Of a DNA stretch of 36,463 nucleotides, positions 7,743 to 16,066 are shown in pieces. Both the position numbers and the translations under genes were made by a program. This DNA is from CBDUQI01 sp965369325 (lineage in GTDB: Bacteria; Pseudomonadota; Gammaproteobacteria; Steroidobacterales; JBCBZW01), in the NCBI GenBank assembly GCA_965369325.1, contig CBDUQI010000035.1, forward strand, positions 1 to 36,463, read 5' to 3'. The notes beneath the pieces are model-generated. The model worked only from the letters and a program-made list of their open reading frames with translations. It was not told where the DNA came from and made no database searches. Every line of letters begins with the position of its first letter. The stretch's first letter is position 1.

Positions 7743-10700
7743 ATGAGTCGAGCGATTGCGAACACGTTGATCGGTGTGTGTATGATCTGCACACCGTTGG
7801 TGGTGCAAAGCCAATTTGTTTTTGACGCTGCTGAGGAGTACCCCGCCTTGGATGAGGCCGGTGGAACCTCCAAGCTACAAACCTGCCAGTTATTCGACTT
7901 TGACTCGCCCGGCGAAGGGCTCGATCAATTCACGATCTTCACACTAGATGAATATGGGGATCCGGTGCCCAGTGGTTGGGTTAGCTCTGACGATCCAACG
8001 TGCAACCCAAACCAACCAGGGAATGTCACCGGAGGATCCGGAGTGGCGGCCTGCTCGTCAGGTGAGATGCACCCCAGTGAACGTACGGTCTATGCGTGTA
8101 CGCCGGCGCTCGACTTCACCACTTCGTCCGGACCTCGAATCGAGGCGCTGGTCAGTCAGCGCGGGGGGGAGCCGATTGACTACTTCCAGATTCTCATCGG
8201 CACCGAATCTCCCGGCCCTGAGACAATAGACAGTTACTTGACCGCCGCTAGATCGATTCATGATTTAGGCATGCCGTTCGCCGACGGTGTGAAAATCAGC
8301 GCCACTGTTGCCCCCCAAGCTGGCTACGTCTGCATCGCCCATCGCATACGCCACGTCAACACGGACATTTATGCGCAGGTAGACGACCTCGCGATACGCG
8401 CCTGCGATTGCGCAAATCCGCTCGGCAACCCTATGTGTGCAGCCGAAACACAGTGGCGATGTATTGGCGCTATCGACAGCGACACCCCAACGGCAACCGA
8501 CTGTTCTTTAGATCCTAGTCTGGGTTTGAGCGACGACTGGAAGGGTGAGCCCCTATTCGATACAAAGGTTATCGATTCGCCCGTCACACGAAAGTATTGT
8601 CGTTACCAATTGCAGGCCCTTGATGGTAACGATGACGGCGTCGTCGAATCGCCCGCGATTGGTAATTGTGATGCGTTGCGGACAACGCTTGCCGGTGAGG
8701 GAATTACCGTGGAGCCGGATCTGTACGTCGTGTCGCCGCAAAGTACTGAACTAGGTGACCTGGTGCACACGGCGGCCCAGGAGCACTTCCTATCGCAAGT
8801 CGGCCGACCTGGAGTGTCAAATCCGGGGAACAATGTCAAGCTAGCACTGGTAGACACCGGGTATGGTGACCCATTCGAACATGGCGATACACTTCTCTCA
8901 ATAGCGGAGGCGTTGTTCTGCCCAGGAATTGCAGGCATCTGCGCGTACCATATAGTCCCGAGTTTAGGGTTGCCGTTTACCTGCACATTCCCGGAGCAAT
9001 GCATCGTCAACGTAGATCAATGCGTGGATGGGCAAGAGATAGGCTGCCCGAAAGTTTTCAATGGAATCACGTTCATTGCTGTTCATGGAAAAAAAGGCAC
9101 TCCGAGCAGTGTCGCAATCGGCATTCGCGACTCTCTAGCGAATTGGATTAGATCGGCGAACGCGCCAACGGACCGGCTTGTCATCAATCTCTCTCTCGGA
9201 TGGTCAGGCATCTACAACGGAAATGATGAAGAGTCTCGCCTGGGATTCGAAGCGTTCTTAACGCAAGCCAAAGAGGCCACCTGCCTGGGAGCCATCCTGG
9301 TTGCAGCATCTGGCAACAGCACGGGCGCAATACCCAACGATACGGGTCCTCTCTACCCAGCCGCTCTAAACGACTATCCCGCACCAACGTACAAGGAGTG
9401 TCTGGCGTTGCTCGACCCCAATTTCCCACCAAACCCAGACAACTTCCCGCCTATCGGAGTGGAGCAACCCCTGGTGTACGCGGTAGGAGCCATCGACTCC
9501 GGCGAAGCTTGGATGCTAACACGACCAAACGCCAGGGCTATCTTTGCGGCCTACGGCGATCACGCCGCCGCAGGAGTGCAGTCCGCGGTGCTATCTGGCT
9601 CGTCCGTTGCCAGTGTCGTAGCCGCCGCTAGCTTGGCATCGGCCTGGGAGTACGCCCCTAACTTGGCGCCCTACGAGATTGCAGAGCTGGTCTACGATTC
9701 GGGTCGTTCCTTACAATCGGCGGCTGATTTTTGCCTGGAGAGCGAAAAAACCGATGGGCTCTGCCCGGTCTCCCGGCGGATATCGGTTTGTGACGCAATC
9801 ACTGCTGCATGCACGTATGCGGGCAATTGCCCCCCTGCCGAAGAACTTGACTGCAAGCCTTTGCTTCAAACCCAAATGGCATTGCCGCCAATAGTGCTAG
9901 ATCCAACGCACAAGGTAGAAATTGACATAGACACGCTAGATCAAACTGTCCTCGACACGGAAGCCTTGTGCGGAGCACAAGGCTACATGCTGTATCACGA
10001 GCTCGGCGCGGATGTGAGTGAACTCTGCCCCCAAGTCACGCTCCCGTCCATTCAACGCAGCCCCTGGACAGATCCTCAACCGGAGGGCCAAAACTGCGAA
10101 GCCTGCGTAATGGAGTTCAACAGCCCAGGCACGCTGCATGTCGCAGTCGATGTGGCCAGTTGGGTGTGGAGTGAAGATCGCGATTCGATGGGCGTACAAC
10201 AACTCGCAGGCAATCTTACCGAGGCGACGCTAGTGTGTAGACCGAATGACGGCGGCGCGGTCACGGCCTTCCGTTTGCCGATACCACCGTTACCGATCGC
10301 CTCCCCTATGCTCGAGACTTATCAGTTCAATAACGTGCCGGAGTCTCTTTGCCTGGGTGCGAACATAGACACCTTCCTTGCTTTCACAGTCGACAGGCCC
10401 GGTGATCGCCGCTCTGTCGAGCAGTTGTTGTTGCGCGTCGGTGCCGATGGCGACGGCGATGGCGTACCAGATTACCGCGATAGGTGCACACTGGCAGCTA
10501 ACTCAGATCAAATCGACAGCGACAACGATGGGTACGGCAACCAGTGCGACGCGGACTTAAACAACGACTGCATCGTCAATTTCCTGGATCTTGCGATTCT
10601 AAAACAGCGCTTCTTTTCAAATGATCCAGATGCGGACTTTGATGGCAACGGAACAGTCGATGATCGCGATTACGAATTGATGAAGGCGGCATTCTTCGCT

Positions 10701-10748
10701 CCACCAGGGCCAAGTGATTTTGCCGGGGAGTGTGCAATTGGGTACTAG
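7743..10748 (+). CDS. Exported S8 (subtilisin-like) serine peptidase with thrombospondin-3/dockerin-like tail
   Basis: The 1001-residue protein begins with a signal peptide (about 1-23). A Cys-rich N-terminal region of about 360 residues precedes the catalytic domain. The subtilase triad is visible: Asp371 in LALVDTGYGD, His380 in EHGDTLL, oxyanion Asn525 in VAASGNS and Ser621 in LSGSSVASVVAAA. Only nine residues separate Asp and His, far fewer than in classical subtilisins. After a further Cys-rich region, residues 901-940 carry calcium-binding DGDGDGVPD / DSDNDGYGNQCD repeats, followed by two dockerin-like EF-hand units (LNNDCIVNFLDLAILKQRFF; DGNGTVDDRDYELMKAAFF) ending in PPGPSDF. The ATG at 7743 is chosen for its GGAGGGG ribosome site and signal peptide. 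The CHAT gene follows 188 bases downstream. The protein probably acts outside the cytoplasm; the target is unknown. Confidence 0.85.
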   Translation: MSRAIANTLIGVCMICTPLVVQSQFVFDAAEEYPALDEAGGTSKLQTCQLFDFDSPGEGLDQFTIFTLDEYGDPVPSGWVSSDDPTCNPNQPGNVTGGSGVAACSSGEMHPSERTVYACTPALDFTTSSGPRIEALVSQRGGEPIDYFQILIGTESPGPETIDSYLTAARSIHDLGMPFADGVKISATVAPQAGYVCIAHRIRHVNTDIYAQVDDLAIRACDCANPLGNPMCAAETQWRCIGAIDSDTPTATDCSLDPSLGLSDDWKGEPLFDTKVIDSPVTRKYCRYQLQALDGNDDGVVESPAIGNCDALRTTLAGEGITVEPDLYVVSPQSTELGDLVHTAAQEHFLSQVGRPGVSNPGNNVKLALVDTGYGDPFEHGDTLLSIAEALFCPGIAGICAYHIVPSLGLPFTCTFPEQCIVNVDQCVDGQEIGCPKVFNGITFIAVHGKKGTPSSVAIGIRDSLANWIRSANAPTDRLVINLSLGWSGIYNGNDEESRLGFEAFLTQAKEATCLGAILVAASGNSTGAIPNDTGPLYPAALNDYPAPTYKECLALLDPNFPPNPDNFPPIGVEQPLVYAVGAIDSGEAWMLTRPNARAIFAAYGDHAAAGVQSAVLSGSSVASVVAAASLASAWEYAPNLAPYEIAELVYDSGRSLQSAADFCLESEKTDGLCPVSRRISVCDAITAACTYAGNCPPAEELDCKPLLQTQMALPPIVLDPTHKVEIDIDTLDQTVLDTEALCGAQGYMLYHELGADVSELCPQVTLPSIQRSPWTDPQPEGQNCEACVMEFNSPGTLHVAVDVASWVWSEDRDSMGVQQLAGNLTEATLVCRPNDGGAVTAFRLPIPPLPIASPMLETYQFNNVPESLCLGANIDTFLAFTVDRPGDRRSVEQLLLRVGADGDGDGVPDYRDRCTLAANSDQIDSDNDGYGNQCDADLNNDCIVNFLDLAILKQRFFSNDPDADFDGNGTVDDRDYELMKAAFFAPPGPSDFAGECAIGY

Positions 10749-10795
10749 GTGAATGATGGCTCTCGAATGCAAATAGAAAAATGGCGCATTCGCTC

Positions 10796-10812
10796 TAGGG
10801 GCTTTTCCCCTA
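10796..10812. repeat. Hairpin after the subtilase gene
   Basis: TAGGGG (10796-10801) pairs with CCCCTA (10807-10812) around CTTTT. It lies 47 bases past the subtilase stop without a following T-run, so it is a weak terminator candidate. Confidence 0.3.
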
Positions 10813-10882
10813 TGCATGGACGGTTGTTTCGGCAGTCGATCTCAAGCAGTAGTATGCGTTTGTCCACGGTGGCAAAAGTGAA

Positions 10883-10913
10883 CCTGCCGACATCCGTCGG
10901 TGCAACCGGCAGG
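10883..10913 (+). promoter_or_regulatory. Nested hairpin in the leader of the CHAT gene
   Basis: CCTGCC (10883-10888) pairs with GGCAGG (10908-10913), and inside it CCGAC (10887-10891) pairs with GTCGG (10896-10900) around a four-base loop; the two stems share two bases and so are alternatives at their join. It ends 23 bases before the CHAT start codon and could affect translation or be a binding site. Confidence 0.3.
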
Positions 10914-10936
10914 CTAGTGGCACAAAGGGAATCGCG

Positions 10937-13687
10937 ATGAATCACCGCCAGGCCCTACGCGGTTGCCTTGTTCACGGCATGATGGCATGGATGCTGCTGT
11001 CGGCGGCGAACCTTGTCGCGGAGGTCGAATTTCAGACTGAACCCTTGGTTGTGGAGTACGGCGGGTGTGCCACCGTACTGGTCGGTCCGAGATGTGTGCT
11101 GAAAAGCGATCGAAAGTTAAAACTGTGGGTGCAGGCCGATCCGAAAGCAAATATTCAACTGGGTGACGATCGCACGGAGTTCGTCGTCTTGCGAGAGCAG
11201 GCCATACTCGGCGGTCTTCTCTACGAGGTTGAAGTTCCCACTCAATCACCGAGTATTCAGATCCGGGTATCCGGAGACGACGGAAACCTAGCCACTTGGA
11301 CGCTTAACCTGGCCAACGATGAACCAGCGCCATCCTATCTAGGTGAAATCAAAAGGCTGTTCAATGCCGGGAAGTACGAGGAAACTGAGCAATTCCTTAG
11401 CGTACAGCTGGCCGATCCGGATCTTCCGCGTTTAGGCGAAGCTCACCGCTTGGCTGGCATCTTCTTCCAAAACCAGAACCGGGCGGCGGAGGCGAAAGAT
11501 CACTACCGACAAGCAATCGATTGGCATCTGTCATCCGGACGAACCCTAGACGCGCGATGGGCGGCGAGTGCCTTGAGCTTTCTGTTGAAAGGGCAAACCG
11601 AGTCAGGAAATCTTTCCGCAGCACGTGAAGTGTTTGACGCCTTTCCCAGCACCGAAAAACTGTCGTCGGAAGAGCAATATCTCACCGCATACCATCTTGG
11701 ACTCGTCGCTTTCGATTCCGGGGATGCTCGGCGCGCCCTGGCTAACTTTGCAAATGCGGGGGAGTTAGCAACCCGCATGGGAGGGGACGGGCGTTGGCAT
11801 CGCCGCCGATTGCACGCTGAAGAAATGCTTGCATCGCAACTACAGCGAATTGGACGGTGGGACGACGCCAACCGATATTTTAGCCGCTGGCGCGCGGAGG
11901 GTTTACCGGAGTCCTCACGCCGTTGCGAACGGGCCCGCTCGCTTACAAACTTTGGGTGGGCCAACATATTGCAGCTCGAAGCCGGACGGCAAGCGCCCAA
12001 CCCCATTGCCGTATTCGAAGAGGCCAATGCGGTATTCCAGGCGCATTGCGAGCCACTGGATCGGGTGAACGGTGAATTGAACATCGCACTGGCGCATTTT
12101 CATGCGGGAAAGTTGGATCTCTCCGAACGCGCATTGAGGCAAGCTTACGCAGCAACGGAAAAAATCAGTCGTCGTCTACAGTTTTGGGCACTTGATCTTG
12201 AGGCGCGTTTAGCTCATTCAAGAGGCGAACTGGATTCGGCGATAGACCTGTTACAGGAAATGGAGACGTTAGCAGAAGTCACATTATCGCCCGATGCTCT
12301 GTGGCGAGCAAAGGCGCGCAGGGGTGCTGTCCTGGAGAGCCAGGGTGATATTGAACAGGCCATCAGCACTTATGGGGCAGCCAGCCGGCAGTTGCGAGAC
12401 AACTTGTCCAATATTCCATTCTATGCAGGGCGAGCTAACTTGGTGGCGACCCGCGAGTGGGCAACACGGAGGGAAATCGCATTACTCCTCGGATTAGGTC
12501 GCAGCGAAGACATCGCACAGGCAATACGCATAGCGCATCGTCAGGCGCTTGGCGGATTGCACACGGCAACGGATCAATTGTCGCCAACGGCGCAGCGCGA
12601 GCGCGAAACGGCGTTTTCTGAGTATGTCCGCGTACGAGGGCAGACGTACGCTGAGCTGGACGCCCAATGGCGTCGGCATTCTGAAGAGAACTTTGCTTTG
12701 CTAGTGGCGCGCGCCACAGACCGTAACAAGAAGTTACGTGAGTTTCTCGATCGCTCGATTCATCAAACAACTCAGCCAACTGCGTGGGATTTCTCCGCGC
12801 CGAGAACCGGGGAGTTGTTGGTTGCGTTCCATCCGCTTGAGCACGGCTGGGCGGCCGTGGCACAAACGAACGGCGAAACATCGGCCAAGGGCCCAATTTG
12901 TGCCAAGGCGCCAAGCGCGGGTGAGCTAGCACAGTGCCTGCTAAAACCTTTCCACAACCTGATATCTCAGGCAACCCGGCTCGTTGTGATACCCACGCAC
13001 GAATTACGCGGTGTCGATTTTCATGCCTTGCCGTTCGGCGAGGGTATTATTCTTGATCGGTTACCCGTTGTGTATAGCCTCGATATCGGCGATGACCGTG
13101 AGGTTTCATCAACAGGCTATCGTGCACTGGTGGTGGGCGATGCAACTCAACAGCTTCGGGAATCGCGAGCAGAGGCTGCAACCGTAGAGAAGGTACTGTC
13201 GAGTACTGGCGTGTGGTCCTTTGACACGCTGATTGGTCGGGACGCAAGCTACGGCGCAGTACGAAGCCGCATGGAGAAGGCCGATCTTTTCCATTTCACT
13301 GGGCACGCCACGTTTGATGGGCGAGGACGTTGGGCTAGCGCCCTGGCGCTCGCGCGCAACAGCGAGTTTCCGGTGAGTGAAGCCATGAGTCTAGCGACCG
13401 CGCCTAGCGCGGTCGTATTGTCCGCGTGCAATACGAGCCGTTCTGCTGAGAGCCAAGCCGGTGATGTGATCGGAATCGGACAAGCCTTTGTCCTGCGGGG
13501 CAGCCAGATGGTGGTGGCCACTTCCCGGCCAGTTCGCGATCATACCGCTCACCTGTTGATGCGCGAATTTTACCCCTTATGGCAAGGTGGGCTGCCACCT
13601 GATCGGGCGCTGCAGAAAGCGCAACTGATCCTGCGGGAGCGAGATAAACAGCGCGATTGGGCAGCCTACCGTCTGCTAGTCCCGTAG
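10937..13687 (+). CDS. Exported TPR-CHAT domain protein (predicted caspase-like cysteine protease)
   Basis: The 916-residue protein starts with a signal peptide (about 1-28) and a beta-rich segment to about 125. Residues about 130-600 are helical TPR-type repeats (AHRLAGIFFQNQNRAAEAKD, GELDSAIDLLQEMETLAEV, ARRGAVLESQGDIEQAISTY). The C-terminal CHAT domain (about 640-916) keeps both catalytic residues: His790 in FHFTGHATFDGRG and Cys831 in VVLSACNTSRS, followed by GDVIGIGQAFVLRGSQMVVA. Known: CHAT proteases are clan CD cysteine peptidases related to caspases and separase, often switched on by their partner domains. Export is unusual compared with the cytoplasmic CHAT effectors of defence systems. 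The start has an AAGGGA ribosome site. It is preceded by the subtilase and converges on an anti-sigma/sigma pair with a 22-base gap. Confidence 0.88.
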   Translation: MNHRQALRGCLVHGMMAWMLLSAANLVAEVEFQTEPLVVEYGGCATVLVGPRCVLKSDRKLKLWVQADPKANIQLGDDRTEFVVLREQAILGGLLYEVEVPTQSPSIQIRVSGDDGNLATWTLNLANDEPAPSYLGEIKRLFNAGKYEETEQFLSVQLADPDLPRLGEAHRLAGIFFQNQNRAAEAKDHYRQAIDWHLSSGRTLDARWAASALSFLLKGQTESGNLSAAREVFDAFPSTEKLSSEEQYLTAYHLGLVAFDSGDARRALANFANAGELATRMGGDGRWHRRRLHAEEMLASQLQRIGRWDDANRYFSRWRAEGLPESSRRCERARSLTNFGWANILQLEAGRQAPNPIAVFEEANAVFQAHCEPLDRVNGELNIALAHFHAGKLDLSERALRQAYAATEKISRRLQFWALDLEARLAHSRGELDSAIDLLQEMETLAEVTLSPDALWRAKARRGAVLESQGDIEQAISTYGAASRQLRDNLSNIPFYAGRANLVATREWATRREIALLLGLGRSEDIAQAIRIAHRQALGGLHTATDQLSPTAQRERETAFSEYVRVRGQTYAELDAQWRRHSEENFALLVARATDRNKKLREFLDRSIHQTTQPTAWDFSAPRTGELLVAFHPLEHGWAAVAQTNGETSAKGPICAKAPSAGELAQCLLKPFHNLISQATRLVVIPTHELRGVDFHALPFGEGIILDRLPVVYSLDIGDDREVSSTGYRALVVGDATQQLRESRAEAATVEKVLSSTGVWSFDTLIGRDASYGAVRSRMEKADLFHFTGHATFDGRGRWASALALARNSEFPVSEAMSLATAPSAVVLSACNTSRSAESQAGDVIGIGQAFVLRGSQMVVATSRPVRDHTAHLLMREFYPLWQGGLPPDRALQKAQLILRERDKQRDWAAYRLLVP

Positions 13688-13709
13688 AACGGTTGGCAGG
13701 ATGTCAAAA

Positions 13710-14546
13710 TCACTCAGGAGCGGACGAGTCAATGGTGAGACGCCAAGCGCTGAAAGAACCGGTATGAGCCTCTTGAGAATCCCTAAGCGCTTCGAGTAAC
13801 TGCCGAGCCGTAGGCATAGATCGGTGCTTGGCTACCGCAATATAGAGCTGCTCCGTTTGAGGTGGAAACTCAAGATCATCCCCAAGGGTTGCCTCGAGGA
13901 TAACTACACCATCCTCAGAATACTCGGGATCGGTATCAACAGCGACCAAGACACCACTTTCGATTGATGCGTATACACTCATCCGCACAAGGTCTCCGCT
14001 CACGGCCACCGCTGGGCGCAACAAAATCTGAACGTCTCCACCATCGCGCAATCGGATCGTAGACTCTGGCTGCTCCGAGGTGCCTCGGTAGAGCAACTCG
14101 CTGCGCACAACGAGACTGTACGATGGAATCGACGGATCATAGGCGGGGTTAACCAACACTGCCACTAACGCGATGGCGGCCACGGGGATGGCTAACCAAC
14201 CAACGGTTGGCCGGAGGGCGACGGCGCCAAGGGTATCTTGCACCCATGCCAGCAATCCGCTGCCAGGCGATTCAGGCGGCCGCTCTGCACTTTCTCGAGG
14301 CACAAAATCCATCTCAGCCAGCATTGCGAACTCCTCCGAGCAAGTATCACAACGCACCACATGAGATCGAATTTCTTCCGCTTGTGCCTCAGGTAGCGTT
14401 CGCTCAAACAAGCAGGCAAGATCCTCCGGCTCTGGGCACTCATCCTGCCCACGACGCTCTCGCAGCGCGAGCGCAGCGGCGGCATAACCGATCTCGCGCT
14501 TCTCTTGCATACTCTTCGCAGATCCTCGGGAACGTTGGCTAGCCAT
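13710..14546 (-). CDS. Zinc-finger anti-sigma factor-like membrane protein
   Basis: The 278-residue protein has an N-terminal cytoplasmic zinc-binding anti-sigma domain. ECPEPEDLACLFERTLPEAQ leads into HVVRCDTCSEEF, with the HxxxCxxC ligands His62, Cys66 and Cys69. One membrane segment follows (about 115-132, TVGWLAIPVAAIALVAVLV), then a beta-rich periplasmic domain of about 145 residues. Known: ZAS-type anti-sigma factors hold an ECF sigma factor at the membrane until a signal releases it, often by proteolysis of the anti-sigma. The ATG at 14546 is chosen because it overlaps the sigma gene stop (ATGGCTAG), a sign of translational coupling; the longer frame to 14600 lies inside the sigma gene. 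Its periplasmic domain could be a substrate of the neighbouring exported proteases (inference). Confidence 0.75.
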   Translation of the reverse strand: MASQRSRGSAKSMQEKREIGYAAAALALRERRGQDECPEPEDLACLFERTLPEAQAEEIRSHVVRCDTCSEEFAMLAEMDFVPRESAERPPESPGSGLLAWVQDTLGAVALRPTVGWLAIPVAAIALVAVLVNPAYDPSIPSYSLVVRSELLYRGTSEQPESTIRLRDGGDVQILLRPAVAVSGDLVRMSVYASIESGVLVAVDTDPEYSEDGVVILEATLGDDLEFPPQTEQLYIAVAKHRSMPTARQLLEALRDSQEAHTGSFSAWRLTIDSSAPE

Positions 14547-15633
14547 CACCGCGATTCCTTGGCCTCTTAGGAGGCTCCCAACGCGTACGAAACGCTTCAA
14601 TAAGCTCGATCAACTTCGCACGACGGCGGCTAGCGGTTTTACGCTCCATACCTTGCCGTTTGGCGGCATCCGTAATTGACATCCCTTCGAAATCCACCAA
14701 GTAAACGAGCTGTATCGCCTCATCGTAATACTTGTAAGCGGCAAGTGCATCACGTAACTCATCAACTGCAGCGGCGAGCCGCTCATCGATTTGCTCCCCT
14801 ACACGGCCGACGATCAATACGTAGACCGCTTTGTTCAGCACCTGGCGATCCGACTCTTCGTACTCATCACCTGACCCAGGGATGACATCATTGTCTTCGT
14901 AAGGCGCATCGACGCCCAGCAATTCACCGCAGTGGGGATCATCCGCGTTGATGAGTTTGACATACGTACGTACTAATTCCTCCCGCTCGGGATCGCCTTG
15001 ACCTAAACACCCCACAATCGTCTCGGTGCTCTCGCGCTTGTGGCAGAGCAACTTCCAGACCTTCATGGCTAAAGATCCGAGATCTCTCACCCAGCTCGGC
15101 ATTTTTCCAGGATGGTATTCGGAGCGCCACCAATCGGTAAGCAAGCGGTTGAAACAGACTACGACAAAATGTTCAGGCAAGCACCGTCCAGCAAAACCGT
15201 TATTGAGCTTTTCAAAATTGTTGCTGCAAATCCTATCTTCTGCGAAAGTAAACGCGATCTCCGCATCTGACGTCCCTACGCCAAATCGCTTTTGCGCAAT
15301 CTTCTCGAGCCTGGGGCGCACGGCAAAATACACCTCTCGCCAATCGACTGAGTTCAACGAATCACTCACTTCACAATTTTTCTTCTGCAACAATTTTGTC
15401 GATGATCGGACCACAGTCCGCCTCGAAGGGGTATCTAAACTGGCGGCTACGGCCAAACAACTATCCAACACCAACGGTTGACTTCGACCTAAGTGCTTAC
15501 CCTCACCCGGACCGGGTTTGACAATAATAACCCCTTGTTTCTGTAGTCCGCAACTCGCCAGAGGAGTTATAGACGGAACCCCGACCCGCCACGACCGGGC
15601 GTAAAAAGTATCGGAGAGCTTGGGATGATCCAT
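14539..15633 (-). CDS. ECF-like RNA polymerase sigma factor
   Basis: The C-terminal 275 residues carry the sigma factor signatures. There is a region 2-like stretch (EHFVVVCFNRLLTDWWRSEY, as in FxxxxxRNxxxDxxR of region 2.3-2.4) and a clear region 4 (ELRDALAAYKYYDEAIQLVY, FEGMSITDAAKRQGMERKT, ASRRRAKLIELIEAF), the latter a helix-turn-helix for the -35 element. The linker is long and acidic, so it is a divergent member. The start is uncertain: the first 90 residues from the ATG at 15633 show no sigma features, and a GTG at 15369 would begin just before the conserved part. It overlaps the anti-sigma gene by 8 bases. It probably drives its own operon and perhaps the neighbouring protease genes (inference). 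Confidence 0.75.
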   Translation of the reverse strand: MDHPKLSDTFYARSWRVGVPSITPLASCGLQKQGVIIVKPGPGEGKHLGRSQPLVLDSCLAVAASLDTPSRRTVVRSSTKLLQKKNCEVSDSLNSVDWREVYFAVRPRLEKIAQKRFGVGTSDAEIAFTFAEDRICSNNFEKLNNGFAGRCLPEHFVVVCFNRLLTDWWRSEYHPGKMPSWVRDLGSLAMKVWKLLCHKRESTETIVGCLGQGDPEREELVRTYVKLINADDPHCGELLGVDAPYEDNDVIPGSGDEYEESDRQVLNKAVYVLIVGRVGEQIDERLAAAVDELRDALAAYKYYDEAIQLVYLVDFEGMSITDAAKRQGMERKTASRRRAKLIELIEAFRTRWEPPKRPRNRGDG

Positions 15634-16066
15634 GTACATCAACGCATCTATTACTCAATACGGGAGCCGCAGCCAACGACACCGCGTTGGATTGCGTGGA
15701 AGCTTCGGCGAATGCCGTGGCGCCAATCGCATCGGCGAGCTAACGAACCGCAAACAATCACGCACAGTCATTGAACCTCCTCACATCCGAACATCACTGG
15801 GCGCCAGTGGTGACGGACCAGGGGGCAATACTGGACCGTTCTCTCGCGTCTAGTAAGGAGCGATGCTTGATGCTCACGAGTTCCAACGGGCGGGCGCAAC
15901 TTTCCGCGCAGGTGTTCACCTGATCGAAGAGGTGTCCGAACTCTGGCCTAAGACCGTCAAGTCTACTGAGTCGTCGAATTCTGTGACCTGATTCGGTTAG
16001 AGGCTAATCCCTCCGCAACAGTTAATCGCCGACCGCACATCTGCTTGATACGAACCGGAGACCCAA
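15634..16066. other. Divergent control region between sigma factor and metzincin genes
   Basis: About 430 bases hold no supported gene. One short inverted repeat is visible: CACTGG (15795-15800), GCG, CCAGTG (15804-15809). If the sigma gene starts at 15369 the region is about 700 bases. Promoters for both genes must lie here but I cannot assign them with confidence. Confidence 0.4.
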
